64,000 nt of DNA from Flavobacterium macacae (GCF_003865365.1 NZ_RQVR01000013.1:55959-119958), one strand, 5' to 3'; shown: positions 47,563 through 56,777, counted from the stretch's first letter. Notes: generated by a model from the letters alone, not told the origin. A program made the numbers and translations.

Positions 47563-48087
47563 TTGAATCTAAAATTAATAATAGCACTGCCTCTCGTAAA
47601 ATTTCCAATACTTGCTTCTGATACAATTGTCCTTCGGGAAATTGAACCCTCTGATATGCAATCCATAATGTCTATTTCTTTCTATGACGCAAAGGTTGCC
47701 ACCACTATAGAAGAAGCCACCGAAATGCATGGCAGAATTGTCGCTGACTATAAAAATGGCGAAACCATCCATTGGGGAATTGCTGATAATAGCACCAATG
47801 AAATTTTGGGAACTTTGGGATATTACCGAGGATTCAAGAATGAAGTCGGTGAACTTGGCTGTGTTTTAAAACCAGCATTTTATGGAAAAGGTTTTATGTC
47901 AAAAGCAATGAAACTTGCATTTGACTTCGGAAAAAACGAATTGAAATTAAAACGAATCGTTGCGATAACTTCTCAGGACAATAAAAAAGCCATTCAACTT
48001 TTGGAACGATTAAATTTCAGGATGACAAGAAAATTGGAAGATAACGAACTTGAGTTTGAACATGATTTCCAAAACACACCGCTTTAG
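47563..48087 (+). CDS. GNAT-family N-acetyltransferase (RimJ/RimL-like)
   Basis: The 174-residue protein has the N-terminal pattern ASDTIVLREIEPSDMQSI, the acetyl-CoA loop region LKPAFYGKGFMSKAMKLAF and the C-terminal VAITSQDNKKAIQLLERLNF of the RimJ/RimL-like group that acetylates protein N-termini or small molecules. The start is uncertain: 47563 is TTG and no ATG lies upstream in this frame near the conserved N-terminus. An ATG at about 47529 opens a different frame. Confidence 0.85.
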   Translation: MNLKLIIALPLVKFPILASDTIVLREIEPSDMQSIMSISFYDAKVATTIEEATEMHGRIVADYKNGETIHWGIADNSTNEILGTLGYYRGFKNEVGELGCVLKPAFYGKGFMSKAMKLAFDFGKNELKLKRIVAITSQDNKKAIQLLERLNFRMTRKLEDNELEFEHDFQNTPL

Positions 48088-48220
48088 GTGTAAAATTCTT
48101 TAAAATTTTAAACTGAAAGACAAACTAATGCCCAAAATATTGATTTTTAAAATCCCTAACGATGTATCAACGATTGAATTCAAAACAATCTCAAATGAAC
48201 ATTCCGCCTTTTTACATACT

Positions 48221-48430
48221 TTATGACGCTAATGGCATTCTATAAACCAATTCAATAAGCGGTTCGTGAATATCAATATTTCGCTCTTTCCAAACTTCCT
48301 TTTTCAACGAAGAAAGAATTTCAAATCTCGCGTTTTCATCCAGATTTCTCAATCTTGATCGCAATAATTCAACAGTTGGATATTTAAACGGTGTTGTTTT
48401 AAGTCGATTGATAATGTAATTTGAGTCCAT
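48221..48430 (-). CDS. Small hypothetical protein
   Basis: A 69-residue protein without signal peptide or membrane helix, mostly helical and charged (TVELLRSRLRNLDENARFEI, ERNIDIHEPLIELVY). I do not recognise a characterised family. It is alone on its strand between a GNAT gene and a small membrane-protein gene. Codon use looks normal for the window. Confidence 0.6.
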   Translation of the reverse strand: MDSNYIINRLKTTPFKYPTVELLRSRLRNLDENARFEILSSLKKEVWKERNIDIHEPLIELVYRMPLAS

Positions 48431-48589
48431 AGCTTTTGATTTTTTGGTTGTGGTTATTAATGCGATTCTTCTTGCTAAATTACCGACCTAAAATCAATCT
48501 GTTATTCTACTATTCTAGCTAATTTTTATATGATTATACTATTTTGCAATCAATTAAAACCTAAACCTCAAACCGTTTGTCAAAATAAT

Positions 48590-48878
48590 TCTTCAATATC
48601 GGAATCGAAACAGAGAACGTTTAGCGCTAATCGAAAAAGGCGTCGATGCTTCCATTTTTATGAAAGGAAGGCAAGAAAGCACGCCCATGTGGAAAGTGTA
48701 TATCTTAAATTTGGCTTACCTATTAATAGGAAGCGGTCTTGGGATTTTCATTGCGTTACTCATCACAACGTACACTGATTTGAACAATGGAGCGGTTTAT
48801 CCTTCAATTATCATCATGATGGCAGGAATCGGACTTCTTGCAGGTTTCAACAAATCAAAAGATTTAGACAAAAACTAA
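48590..48878 (+). CDS. Small membrane protein (DUF6249-like), possibly 5'-truncated
   Basis: From the ATG at 48660 the product has 72 residues with two membrane helices (VYILNLAYLLIGSGLGIFIA and YPSIIIMMAGIGLLAGF). The same frame is open upstream and encodes RNRNRERLALIEKGVDASIF, a stretch that precedes these helices in related Bacteroidota proteins, where a further N-terminal helix is normal. Between the upstream TAA (about 48555) and 48660 there is no ATG, GTG or TTG in this frame, so the gene may have lost its true start. The start given here marks the homologous frame, not a start codon. Confidence 0.6.
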
Positions 48879-49011
48879 AACTTAAAAGTTATTTTAAAAA
48901 GGCGTGTAGAATATTTTTCTGCGCGCTTTTTTTATTAAATCAAATTTTGCACTATTTATATAGTGACAAATCAGGAAATGAAATTTTGGAGGAAGTGATT
49001 CCGAGTTAAAA

Positions 49012-49491
49012 CTAATCTTGTTTTGACCCCACTTCTTCATACCATTTATCAACAGACAAATTGGGCTGTGTGGAAGCAAAAACCGCTAATTGATCGCATC
49101 TTTCATTCTGCGGATGATTATTATGGCCTTTTATCCATTTAAAATCGACTTTGTGCTTTCGGTTGATAATTAAAAACCGTTTCCACAAATCCGCATTTTT
49201 TTTGCCAGCGAAGTTTTTCTTTTCCCAACCAAAAACCCAGCCTTTGCTGACAGAATCCACAACATATTTAGAATCTGAAATGACCAGAACATTTGTTCCA
49301 GCGGTTTTGAGCTTTTCAATTCCCACGATTACTGCCAAAAGTTCCATTCTATTATTTGTGGTCAGCCGAAAACCTTCGTAGAATTCTTTTTTATAAGGAG
49401 TGCCCACTAATTCCATAACCACGCCATAACCGCCCGGACCAGGATTTCCTTTGGCAGAGCCGTCGGTATAGATGTGAACTTGATGGGACAT
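49012..49491 (-). CDS. rnhA: Ribonuclease HI
   Basis: Degrades RNA in RNA-DNA hybrids. The 159-residue protein has all catalytic residues: Asp in YTDGSAKGNPGPGGYG, Glu in TNNRMELLAVIVGIE, Asp in VISDSKYVVDSV, and His and Asp in IKGHNNHPQNERCDQLA. Length and spacing match the E. coli enzyme. Confidence 0.95.
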   Translation of the reverse strand: MSHQVHIYTDGSAKGNPGPGGYGVVMELVGTPYKKEFYEGFRLTTNNRMELLAVIVGIEKLKTAGTNVLVISDSKYVVDSVSKGWVFGWEKKNFAGKKNADLWKRFLIINRKHKVDFKWIKGHNNHPQNERCDQLAVFASTQPNLSVDKWYEEVGSKQD

Positions 49492-49613
49492 TTTTTTGAT
49501 TATTAGATTATTGGATTATTAAACTGCAAGACTTTCGTTCAACTTTTTAGATTTCTTTCATTTCGAGATTTTTTAAACACAAAGCATCTAAATTGTTTAA
49601 AAACCTAAGAGGT

Positions 49614-50183
49614 CTATAAAGTCTGCTTCATTATTTTTTCAATAATTAAAGGAAAGTGAATCTGCTCTAATTCTTGCACTTTTACAGCAATTTCTTCAGG
49701 AGTCTGGCAATTAGCTACTTCCACTTCCGCTTGAAAAATCATGCCGCCTTCGTCATAATTTTCATTGACATAATGAATGCTGATGCCCGAATGTGATTCT
49801 TTATTTTCTAAAACCGCTGTATGGACGTTCATCCCATACATTCCTTTTCCGCCATATTTAGGAAGAAGCGCAGGGTGGATATTGATAATTTTAGTAGGAT
49901 AAGCAGCCACAATAGCATCGGGAAATTTCCATAAAAAACCAGCCAAGACGATCAAATCAGGTTGAAACGCGTTCAGTTTTAGCAAAACTTCCCCCGAATT
50001 CAAGTCTTCTTTTGTGAAAACTGACGTAAAAACGTGAAGATTTGATGCTTTTTCAAGCACTTTTGCACTCGGATTGTTAGAAAAAACTGCCACCACTTCG
50101 GCCGTCTTTTTCTCTTGAAAATACCTGATGATATTCTCAGCATTTGAACCTGAACCCGAAGCAAACAGTATGATCTTTTTCAT
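49614..50183 (-). CDS. purN: Phosphoribosylglycinamide formyltransferase
   Basis: Transfers a formyl group from 10-formyl-THF to GAR in purine synthesis. The 189-residue protein has the GAR-binding FASGSGSNAENII, catalytic Asn and His in INIHPALLPKYGGKGMYG, His in SGISIHYV and Asp in NENYDEGGMIF. Divergent from acpP. Confidence 0.95.
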   Translation of the reverse strand: MKKIILFASGSGSNAENIIRYFQEKKTAEVVAVFSNNPSAKVLEKASNLHVFTSVFTKEDLNSGEVLLKLNAFQPDLIVLAGFLWKFPDAIVAAYPTKIINIHPALLPKYGGKGMYGMNVHTAVLENKESHSGISIHYVNENYDEGGMIFQAEVEVANCQTPEEIAVKVQELEQIHFPLIIEKIMKQTL

Positions 50184-50320
50184 TTTAGTCTTTTTTACGA
50201 CACCACAAAAAAAAGAATAATAAATGATAATAAATAGAAATTAAGAGCCTTTGTGAAATATTTTTTTTAAATTAGTACTCACATTTATCAACTAAAACGT
50301 GGTTTTAAAATAAAGTTTTT

Positions 50321-50328
50321 TATTTTTG
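50321..50328 (+). promoter_or_regulatory. -7 box of acpP
   Basis: TATTTTTG, an exact TAnnTTTG match, 30 nt before the acpP ATG. Confidence 0.6.
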
Positions 50329-50358
50329 CCATCAATTAAATTCAAAAATTAAAAGATT

Positions 50359-50595
50359 ATGTCAGACATTGCATCAAGAGTAAAAGCGATTATCGTAGAC
50401 AAATTAGGTGTTGACGAAAACGAAGTTGTAACAGAAGCTAGCTTCACAAACGATTTAGGAGCTGATTCATTAGACACTGTTGAGCTTATCATGGAATTCG
50501 AAAAAGAATTTGATATTCAAATTCCAGACGACCAAGCTGAAAACATTGCTACTGTAGGTCAAGCAATTTCTTACATAGAAGAAGCAAAAAAATAA
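50359..50595 (+). CDS. acpP: Acyl carrier protein
   Basis: Carries growing acyl chains in fatty-acid synthesis. The 78-residue acidic protein has the phosphopantetheine Ser in [16 protein letters not shown]. First gene of acpP-fabF-rnc, the usual Bacteroidota order. Two hairpins separate it from fabF, so acpP may be made in excess of the downstream genes. Confidence 0.97.
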   Translation: MSDIASRVKAIIVDKLGVDENEVVTEASFTNDLGADSLDTVELIMEFEKEFDIQIPDDQAENIATVGQAISYIEEAKK

Positions 50596-50607
50596 TAACA
50601 ATAACAT

Positions 50608-50633
50608 CCCGTGTATTCTTTTGAGTACACGGG
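50608..50633 (+). terminator. Hairpin after acpP
   Basis: Perfect 8-bp stem CCCGTGTA/TACACGGG with weak T content after it. It may be a partial terminator or a 3'-end stabiliser. Confidence 0.6.
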
Positions 50634-50695
50634 AGTTATTATTTTTAAAATTAACGATTTTGATTGCTTTCAATCATTAAGATACAATTATGCAA

Positions 50696-50742
50696 TACCC
50701 ATGTCTCTTTTTTATGACTAAGAAGAAAGCACGGGTATTTTT
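50696..50742 (+). terminator. Second hairpin between acpP and fabF
   Basis: ATACCC/GGGTAT stem extended by TG/CA beyond one mismatch, with a long loop, followed by TTTTTTATAT. Confidence 0.5.
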
Positions 50743-50773
50743 TATATAAATTTATAACTATAAAATTTAAAGT

Positions 50774-52027
50774 ATGAAATTAAGAAGAGTTGTAGTAACC
50801 GGTTTAGGAGCTTTGACCCCGATTGGAAATAACGTCCAAGATTATTGGAACGCTCTAATCAATGGTGTTAGCGGTGCCGCGCCAATCACTTATTTTGATA
50901 CCACTCATTTCAAAACTAAATTTGCATGCGAGCTAAAAAACTTTAATGTAGAGGATTTTATAGATAGAAAAGAAGCTAGAAAAATGGACCGTTATGCACA
51001 ATATGCAATGGTTTCATCTGAAGAAGCTGTAAAAGACGCTAACTTTGATTTTGACAAATTAGACAAAGACAGGGTTGGAGTAATCTGGGGCTCTGGTATT
51101 GGAGGCCTTGAAACTTTTCAACATGAAGTAATGGAATTTACCAAAGGCAGCGGTGTTCCAAAATTCAATCCGTTTTTTATCCCAAAAATGATCGCAGATA
51201 TCGCTGGCGGACATATTTCTATCAAATATGGCTTCAGAGGACCCAATTTCACGACAGTTTCTGCGTGTGCGTCTTCAACAAATGCGATGATTGACGCTTT
51301 CAATTATATCCGATTAAATCACGCTGACGTAATGGTAACGGGCGGTTCAGAAGCTGCTGTAACTATTGCCGGAATGGGCGGATTTAACGCAATGCACGCT
51401 TTATCAACAAGAAATGACGACCCAAAAACAGCTTCAAGACCAATGGATAAAGACCGCGAAGGCTTTGTACTGGGTGAAGGTGCCGGTGCTTTAATTCTTG
51501 AAGAATACGAACACGCGATTGCCCGTGGCGCAACTATTTATTGCGAAATTGGCGGTGGCGGTATGTCGGCTGATGCACATCACATTACGGCGCCCCATCC
51601 TGAAGGTTTGGGTGCTAAAAATGTAATGCAGTATTGCTTGAGAGACGCTGGCCTGAAACCGGAAGATGTTGACGGTGTAAATATGCACGGTACTTCAACG
51701 CCTCTTGGCGACATTGCAGAATCAAAAGCAATTCAACACGTTTTTGGTGAGCACGCTTACAAATTGAACTTGAATTCAACTAAATCGATGACAGGCCACC
51801 TTCTTGGCGCTGCCGGAGCGATTGAAACCATTTCTTGTATCCTTTCGATCAAACACGGAATTGTTCCTCCAACGATCAACCACTTTACGGATGACGAAAA
51901 CATTGATCCAAAATTAAACTTCACTTTTAACAAAGCTCAAAAAAGAGACATGAAAGTGGTAATGAGCAATACTTTTGGCTTTGGCGGACACAACGCTTGC
52001 GTTTTGGTTAAAAAATTAGAACTTTAA
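50774..52027 (+). CDS. fabF: Beta-ketoacyl-ACP synthase II
   Basis: Elongates acyl-ACP by condensation with malonyl-ACP. In the 417-residue protein the catalytic Cys lies in TVSACASSTNAMIDAF (about 164), the two His in MHGTSTPLGD and SMTGHLLGAAGAIET, and the Gly-rich end is FGFGGHNACVL. It partners with the ACP encoded upstream; rnc follows 7 nt downstream. Confidence 0.97.
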   Translation: MKLRRVVVTGLGALTPIGNNVQDYWNALINGVSGAAPITYFDTTHFKTKFACELKNFNVEDFIDRKEARKMDRYAQYAMVSSEEAVKDANFDFDKLDKDRVGVIWGSGIGGLETFQHEVMEFTKGSGVPKFNPFFIPKMIADIAGGHISIKYGFRGPNFTTVSACASSTNAMIDAFNYIRLNHADVMVTGGSEAAVTIAGMGGFNAMHALSTRNDDPKTASRPMDKDREGFVLGEGAGALILEEYEHAIARGATIYCEIGGGGMSADAHHITAPHPEGLGAKNVMQYCLRDAGLKPEDVDGVNMHGTSTPLGDIAESKAIQHVFGEHAYKLNLNSTKSMTGHLLGAAGAIETISCILSIKHGIVPPTINHFTDDENIDPKLNFTFNKAQKRDMKVVMSNTFGFGGHNACVLVKKLEL

Positions 52028-52034
52028 TATTCAT

Positions 52035-52775
52035 ATGAGTATAATCAGAAAAATATTTTCAAATTCCCGTTCTCCAGAAGACGGGATTTTTTTTACTGAT
52101 ATTCAAAAAATACTGGGATTTAAGCCCTTAAACTTAGAATGTTACCGAAGGGCCTTCACGCACCGCTCTTCAAACAAGCTGGATTCTAACGGAAATGCCG
52201 TGAATTATGAACGCTTGGAATTCTTGGGAGACGCTATGCTGAGCTCTGTTATTGCCGCGTATCTTTTTAAGGAAGTTCCGTCAGGCGATGAAGGCTATTT
52301 GACCAAAATGCGTTCAAAAATCGTCAGCCGGGAACACTTGAATGAATTGGGTCGCGATTTAAATCTGATTTCATTCATTGAAAGCAAAGTCCCGACACAG
52401 CATTTTGGAGAAAACATCCACGGCAATATCTTTGAAGCATTGGTTGGAGCCATTTATTTAGACAAAGGTTACACCTATTGCGAGAAATTCATCCAAAAAA
52501 GGGTCGTTAAGCCGTATGTGGATATTGCCAAATTAGAAGGAAAAGTAATCAGTTACAAAAGCCTTTTGATTGAATGGTGCCAAAAAGAAAAGAAAGTTTT
52601 TCATTATGATGTTTTTGAAGACAACGGCATCAGTGGCGAGCGTTTTTTTGGCGTCAAATTGAGCATCGATAAAAAGGTGATTGCCAAAGCCAGGGCTACT
52701 TCAAAAAAGAAAGCCGAAGAAATTGCAAGCAAGAGAGCGTATTTTGCTTTTCAGCAGAAAATTGATAATAAGTAA
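52035..52775 (+). CDS. rnc: Ribonuclease III
   Basis: Cleaves double-stranded RNA in rRNA and mRNA maturation. The 246-residue protein has the signature NYERLEFLGDAMLSSVIA with catalytic Glu/Asp, the second acidic cluster in NIFEALVGAIYLDKG and a C-terminal double-stranded RNA-binding domain (about 165-240). Located 7 nt after fabF, so translationally coupled or cotranscribed. Confidence 0.96.
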   Translation: MSIIRKIFSNSRSPEDGIFFTDIQKILGFKPLNLECYRRAFTHRSSNKLDSNGNAVNYERLEFLGDAMLSSVIAAYLFKEVPSGDEGYLTKMRSKIVSREHLNELGRDLNLISFIESKVPTQHFGENIHGNIFEALVGAIYLDKGYTYCEKFIQKRVVKPYVDIAKLEGKVISYKSLLIEWCQKEKKVFHYDVFEDNGISGERFFGVKLSIDKKVIAKARATSKKKAEEIASKRAYFAFQQKIDNK

Positions 52776-53005
52776 AAACAGGCGAAAGCCTGTTTTTTTG
52801 TTTTCGATAAACACTTCCTGCGATCATTTCCCTAAACTTCAGATACTATTTATTTTTCATTATCACTTTCTTAAAGTTCAACCTCAACTTATTGTAAAAC
52901 AACTAAAACTACATCGTTTTCGTTGATAAATTACCGTTAAGAAGAGACTTTCTTGCAGTATCCGTCACTAAATTTAAGTATATTTACGACTTATTTAATT
53001 TTACT

Positions 53006-53494
53006 ATGGGCATCCATAAATTAAGTCTTGACGAATTTGATGAAATTGATTATGAATTAATCGCGATTCATACTTCATTGGAAGATTTTAGGCTAGCCTA
53101 CTTCATCAATCAGCAATTACCTATAATTTTAAGCAGAAGCAATGATGAAATTGGCGTAACAACCAAAGAAGGAGAAGCTATGTTTGCTAAATTCGGTTTT
53201 GAAGATGTTTCTAAAGACATCAATTGGACATTGATTCAAAACAAGAACGAAATCATCGTCAGAAAAAAAAGTGATGACCAAAATCTTTTTTTAGATGAAA
53301 ATGTTGAAATTAACAACAAGGTATATCTTCTTCCTGAATTAAAAAAAGTAGATTTTTTGTTGAAAATAGAAAACAACTTCAGCACTTACAATTTAGAAGA
53401 AATCATACAAAAACTAAATAATATTGATTGGATTTCAACTGTTTATGAAGTGGATCCGGACTCAATTAAATCTAAAAACAATTTAATTTTCTAA
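53006..53494 (+). CDS. IPExxxVDY-family protein
   Basis: A 162-residue protein of a Bacteroidota-restricted family of unknown function named for its C-terminal motif, here as YLLPELKKVDFLLKIE. No signal peptide or catalytic motif. It sits 3 nt upstream of the pyruvate kinase gene, an association common in Flavobacteria. A TATATTTA box (7 of 8 consensus positions) lies at about 52979-52986 and may drive both genes. Confidence 0.88.
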   Translation: MGIHKLSLDEFDEIDYELIAIHTSLEDFRLAYFINQQLPIILSRSNDEIGVTTKEGEAMFAKFGFEDVSKDINWTLIQNKNEIIVRKKSDDQNLFLDENVEINNKVYLLPELKKVDFLLKIENNFSTYNLEEIIQKLNNIDWISTVYEVDPDSIKSKNNLIF

Positions 53495-53497
53495 TAA

Positions 53498-54928
53498 ATG
53501 TTGACAAGAAAAAAAACAAAGATCGTAGCTACATTAGGCCCCGCCTGCAGCACTAAACCTGTCCTAAAAGATATGATTGACGCTGGAGTAAATGTATTTA
53601 GGATTAACTTTTCTCATGCAGATTACTCAGATGTAAAGGCCAGAATCGATATGATTCGCGAGCTGAATGAAGAATTCGGATACAATACAGCAATTCTTGC
53701 TGATTTACAAGGACCAAAACTTCGTGTTGGGGTCATGAAAGAAGATGTAGTGGTTGCTCCTGGAGATATCATTACTTTTCAAACGGCTGAAGACGTTCCT
53801 GGAACTGCAGAAAGAGTTTACATGAACTACAAACAATTTCCAGCTGATGTCAAGCCAGGAGAAAAAATTCTTCTTGATGATGGAAAATTGATGTTTGAAG
53901 CTTTAGAAACTAACGGAACTTCAGAAGTAGTTTGCCGTGTGGTTCAAGGCGGCCCGTTGAAATCAAAAAAAGGAGTAAACTTGCCTAATACAAAGGTTTC
54001 GCTTCCGGCTTTGACCGAAAAAGATATTAGGGATGCACTTTTTGCAATTGAACACCAAGTAGATTGGATTGCACTTTCTTTTGTAAGGAATGCCGAAGAT
54101 TTAATGGAATTGCAAGACTTGATTTCTGCAAATTCTGCTTATAAAATTCCGATTATCGCTAAAATTGAAAAACCAGAAGGCGTGGAAAACATCGATAAGA
54201 TTGTTGCTTTCTGCGATGGCTTGATGGTGGCCCGTGGAGATCTTGGTGTTGAAATTCCAGCGCAGGAAGTGCCGTTGATCCAAAAGAAATTGGTTCAAAG
54301 AGCAAAAACGGCTCGAATTCCGGTAATTATCGCTACGCAGATGATGGAAACAATGATCACCAGCCTGACGCCAACACGTGCAGAAGTGAATGACGTTGCC
54401 AATTCTGTAATGGACGGTGCTGATGCCGTGATGCTTTCTGGAGAAACTTCTGTTGGAAATTATCCGATCCAGGTGATTGAAAAAATGACCCAAATTATTG
54501 AAGCAGTTGAGGATTCTCCGCTAATTCAAGTACCGCAAAATACACCGCAAATCAGAACAAAACGTTTTATTACCAAATCAATTTGCCACCACGCTGCCTT
54601 GATGGCAAACGTGATCAAAGCAAAGGCGATCTGTACCTTGACAAACAGCGGTTATACTGCATTTCAAATTTCAGCCTGGAGACCGCAGTCTCACATTTTG
54701 GTATTTACTTCAAACAGAAGAATCTTGACGCAGTTAAGCTTGCTTTGGGGAGTTAATTCTTATTTCTATGACAAATTTGTGAGCACGGATGACACTGTGA
54801 CGGATGTGAACGAAATTGCAAGAGAAAAAGGTTATGTTGAAAAAGGTGATTTCTTGATCAATCTTGCTGCAATGCCAGTGGTTGACAAAGGGATGGTAAA
54901 CACTTTGAGAGTTTCTGAAATAGAGTAA
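53498..54928 (+). CDS. pyk: Pyruvate kinase
   Basis: Last step of glycolysis, phosphoenolpyruvate to pyruvate with ATP formation. The 476-residue protein has KIVATLGPACSTKPVLKDMI, FRINFSHADY, DLQGPKLRVG, IIAKIEKPEGVENID (catalytic Lys), MVARGDLGVEIP and VMDGADAVMLSGETSVGNYP. The C-terminal domain is present. Cotranscribed with the IPExxxVDY gene; a terminator follows. Confidence 0.97.
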   Translation: MLTRKKTKIVATLGPACSTKPVLKDMIDAGVNVFRINFSHADYSDVKARIDMIRELNEEFGYNTAILADLQGPKLRVGVMKEDVVVAPGDIITFQTAEDVPGTAERVYMNYKQFPADVKPGEKILLDDGKLMFEALETNGTSEVVCRVVQGGPLKSKKGVNLPNTKVSLPALTEKDIRDALFAIEHQVDWIALSFVRNAEDLMELQDLISANSAYKIPIIAKIEKPEGVENIDKIVAFCDGLMVARGDLGVEIPAQEVPLIQKKLVQRAKTARIPVIIATQMMETMITSLTPTRAEVNDVANSVMDGADAVMLSGETSVGNYPIQVIEKMTQIIEAVEDSPLIQVPQNTPQIRTKRFITKSICHHAALMANVIKAKAICTLTNSGYTAFQISAWRPQSHILVFTSNRRILTQLSLLWGVNSYFYDKFVSTDDTVTDVNEIAREKGYVEKGDFLINLAAMPVVDKGMVNTLRVSEIE

Positions 54929-54945
54929 TCTCAATTCAAAATACT

Positions 54946-54979
54946 AAAAAGTCCGTTGGAAATTCTAGCGGACTTTTTT
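54946..54979 (+). terminator. Terminator of pyk
   Basis: Stem AAAAAGTCCG/CGGACTTTTT and a T run, 18 nt after the stop. Confidence 0.85.
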
Positions 54980-55048
54980 TATAGTGCAATTTTTGGGATT
55001 ACACCAAAAGAAAAATTATATTTGGACAAATAATAAAATACGTACGAA

Positions 55049-55816
55049 ATGAACTTTAAATCAAGTAATCCTTTTTTAGGAAATAAGAACTTTAGCAAGC
55101 CCACTGCGTTAGCTGCACAGCAAGATTCTGCCTTAATTTCCTATGGTCAAGAAATGACGGTTTCTGGAACGATCAACAAAAGTTTTATTATGCTTTTGCT
55201 TCTTTTGGCAACAGCATCTGTGACTTGGTATTTGGCTTTTAACGGAATGAACCCAATGCCTTTGGCCATTGGTGGCGCTGTTATCGGATTAATTTTGGTC
55301 CTGGTTTCTTCTTTTAAACCACATCTTTCCACCTATTTGGCTCCGGCTTATGCTTTATTTGAAGGTTTGTTTATCGGAGGGATTTCTGCTATTTTTGAAG
55401 CCATGCATCCTGGACTGGTGATTCAAGCCGTTGGGGCAACATTTGTTACTTTTTTAGTTTGCTTCGGATTGTATAAATATAATATTGTAAAAGTAAACGA
55501 ACAGTTCAAATCAGTGGTTATCGCAGCAACTTTGGCAGTTGTGACGTATTATGTAATTTCATTTCTTTTGTCAATGTTCACAAGCTTCACACCTGTGCAT
55601 CACGGAAATTCTTTGATGAGTATTGGAATCAGCGTGGTAGTGATCATCATTGCGGCATTGAACTTATTCTTAGATTTTGATATGATTGAAAAAGGAGCTC
55701 AAAAAAGACTTCCGAAATACATGGAATGGTTTGGTGCCATGGGATTGATGATCACCTTGGTTTGGTTATACATTGAATTCTTAAGATTGCTTTCAAAACT
55801 TTCCAGCAGAGACTAA
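55049..55816 (+). CDS. Bax inhibitor-1/YccA-family membrane protein
   Basis: The 255-residue integral membrane protein has seven hydrophobic helices and the family pattern YALFEGLFIGGISAIFE, with a C-terminal GAQKRLPKYMEWFGAMGLM and IEFLRLLSKL. The cytosolic N-terminal 45 residues are hydrophilic. The family includes calcium-leak channels, but function in this organism is unknown. Confidence 0.9.
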   Translation: MNFKSSNPFLGNKNFSKPTALAAQQDSALISYGQEMTVSGTINKSFIMLLLLLATASVTWYLAFNGMNPMPLAIGGAVIGLILVLVSSFKPHLSTYLAPAYALFEGLFIGGISAIFEAMHPGLVIQAVGATFVTFLVCFGLYKYNIVKVNEQFKSVVIAATLAVVTYYVISFLLSMFTSFTPVHHGNSLMSIGISVVVIIIAALNLFLDFDMIEKGAQKRLPKYMEWFGAMGLMITLVWLYIEFLRLLSKLSSRD

Positions 55817-55955
55817 AAAAGTTTAAAATATATAAATTATAGGCTGGACATTTTGTTCGGCCTTTTTTTGTGCGTTAAAAATAAAAATTTAAGGAGATTT
55901 ATTAATAGTTTACGAAAAACAGTAATTACATTAAAAAAACAACAGTAAACTTGTG

Positions 55956-56157
55956 CTTTATAAATCGATACGCACAAAAATGAAAAATAAAGAAAATAGA
56001 AGATTGAACTGAAGACAGTGCAACTATTGGTGCAAGGAATACGTAATAAAAACCTTTGCGAACATATTAATTCTTCAAACAGCGCCATAGAAAAGCGAAA
56101 TAAAAATTAAATGGAAACGATGAAGATTTATTAAAAATTGCTAGAGAAAACAAATAG
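55956..56157 (+). pseudogene. Remnant of a LuxR-type response-regulator HTH
   Basis: This sits in a 430-nt gap without an annotated gene. From 56000 one frame reads KIELKTVQLLVQGIRNKN and then SSNSAIEKRNKN before a TAA at 56108. A second frame from 56110 continues NGNDEDLLKIARENK and stops at 56157. Joined, they match the C-terminus of the intact regulator at 9667-10335 (LSRGVKTKNIPLH, SLSAVEKRK, GGDDEALISEGK). Upstream, YKSIRTKMKNKENRR in a third frame may be the linker. At least two frameshifts are needed, so it is dead. The rest of the gap (55817-55955, 56158-56246) holds only an imperfect hairpin near 55840-55868. Confidence 0.65.
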
Positions 56158-56246
56158 ATTCAAAATGTGTGGTTTTTCCGTAACATAAAAAATTAATTTG
56201 TTTTAAAATTATTTTACTTCTTTGTTAAACTGACTATAAATTGTAA

Positions 56247-56762
56247 CTAAGCCGCAATTTCAAAAGCCACAAAATTCACTAACTTTTTCTTAGAATTAAA
56301 AACCGGAAAAGCTTGAATTTTACAGGCATACGTTTCACCGTTTTTCTTGTAATTTAAAAGCGTTTTTTCAAAAGGTTGTTCCAGATTTATGGCGATTTTC
56401 ATGTCTTCCAAATCCTTTTTACAAGTATTTACTCCTTGAAACATTTTTGGTGATTTCCCAATTACTTCATCGTTTTGGTACCCGGTCATTTGCAGGATGT
56501 TTTCGGTTGCAAAAACAATATTTAAGCGGGCATCAGTCACGACAATGGTTTTTTGATTTTGAAGTTCTTCAGAGAAATTCCAGCTGCTGATCCAATGATT
56601 CACTTTGGCAAATTCTTGAAGTTTATTGGCATCGGAAAGCGCTGTGGCTTTTTGGTCGAAATTGACAGCAAAAAAATCCCATGAATGCAAAGGCATTGTA
56701 TTTCCTTCAGGCATCTTGGATAATTTTTCCAGTACGTTATCATAGGATTCTAAATCAAACAT
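56247..56762 (-). CDS. PAS-domain protein
   Basis: From the Met at 56762 the protein has about 171 residues. Residues 70-171 form a PAS domain (KTIVVTDARLNIVFATENIL, MTGYQNDEVIGKSPKMFQG, NYKKNGETYACKIQAFPV). The loop resembles the LOV flavin-binding motif, but the photoactive Cys is absent. No output domain is attached. I prefer this start to 56780 because a TATATTTG box (56778-56785) overlaps the upstream Met and would put it before the transcript start. Confidence 0.82.
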   Translation of the reverse strand: MFDLESYDNVLEKLSKMPEGNTMPLHSWDFFAVNFDQKATALSDANKLQEFAKVNHWISSWNFSEELQNQKTIVVTDARLNIVFATENILQMTGYQNDEVIGKSPKMFQGVNTCKKDLEDMKIAINLEQPFEKTLLNYKKNGETYACKIQAFPVFNSKKKLVNFVAFEIAA

Positions 56763-56777
56763 CAGATAAATTTTTAA

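Noticed and set aside
55837..56088. 83-codon minus-strand ORF
   Set aside because: Low-complexity Phe/Leu/Cys-rich product overlapping the plus-strand response-regulator remnant.
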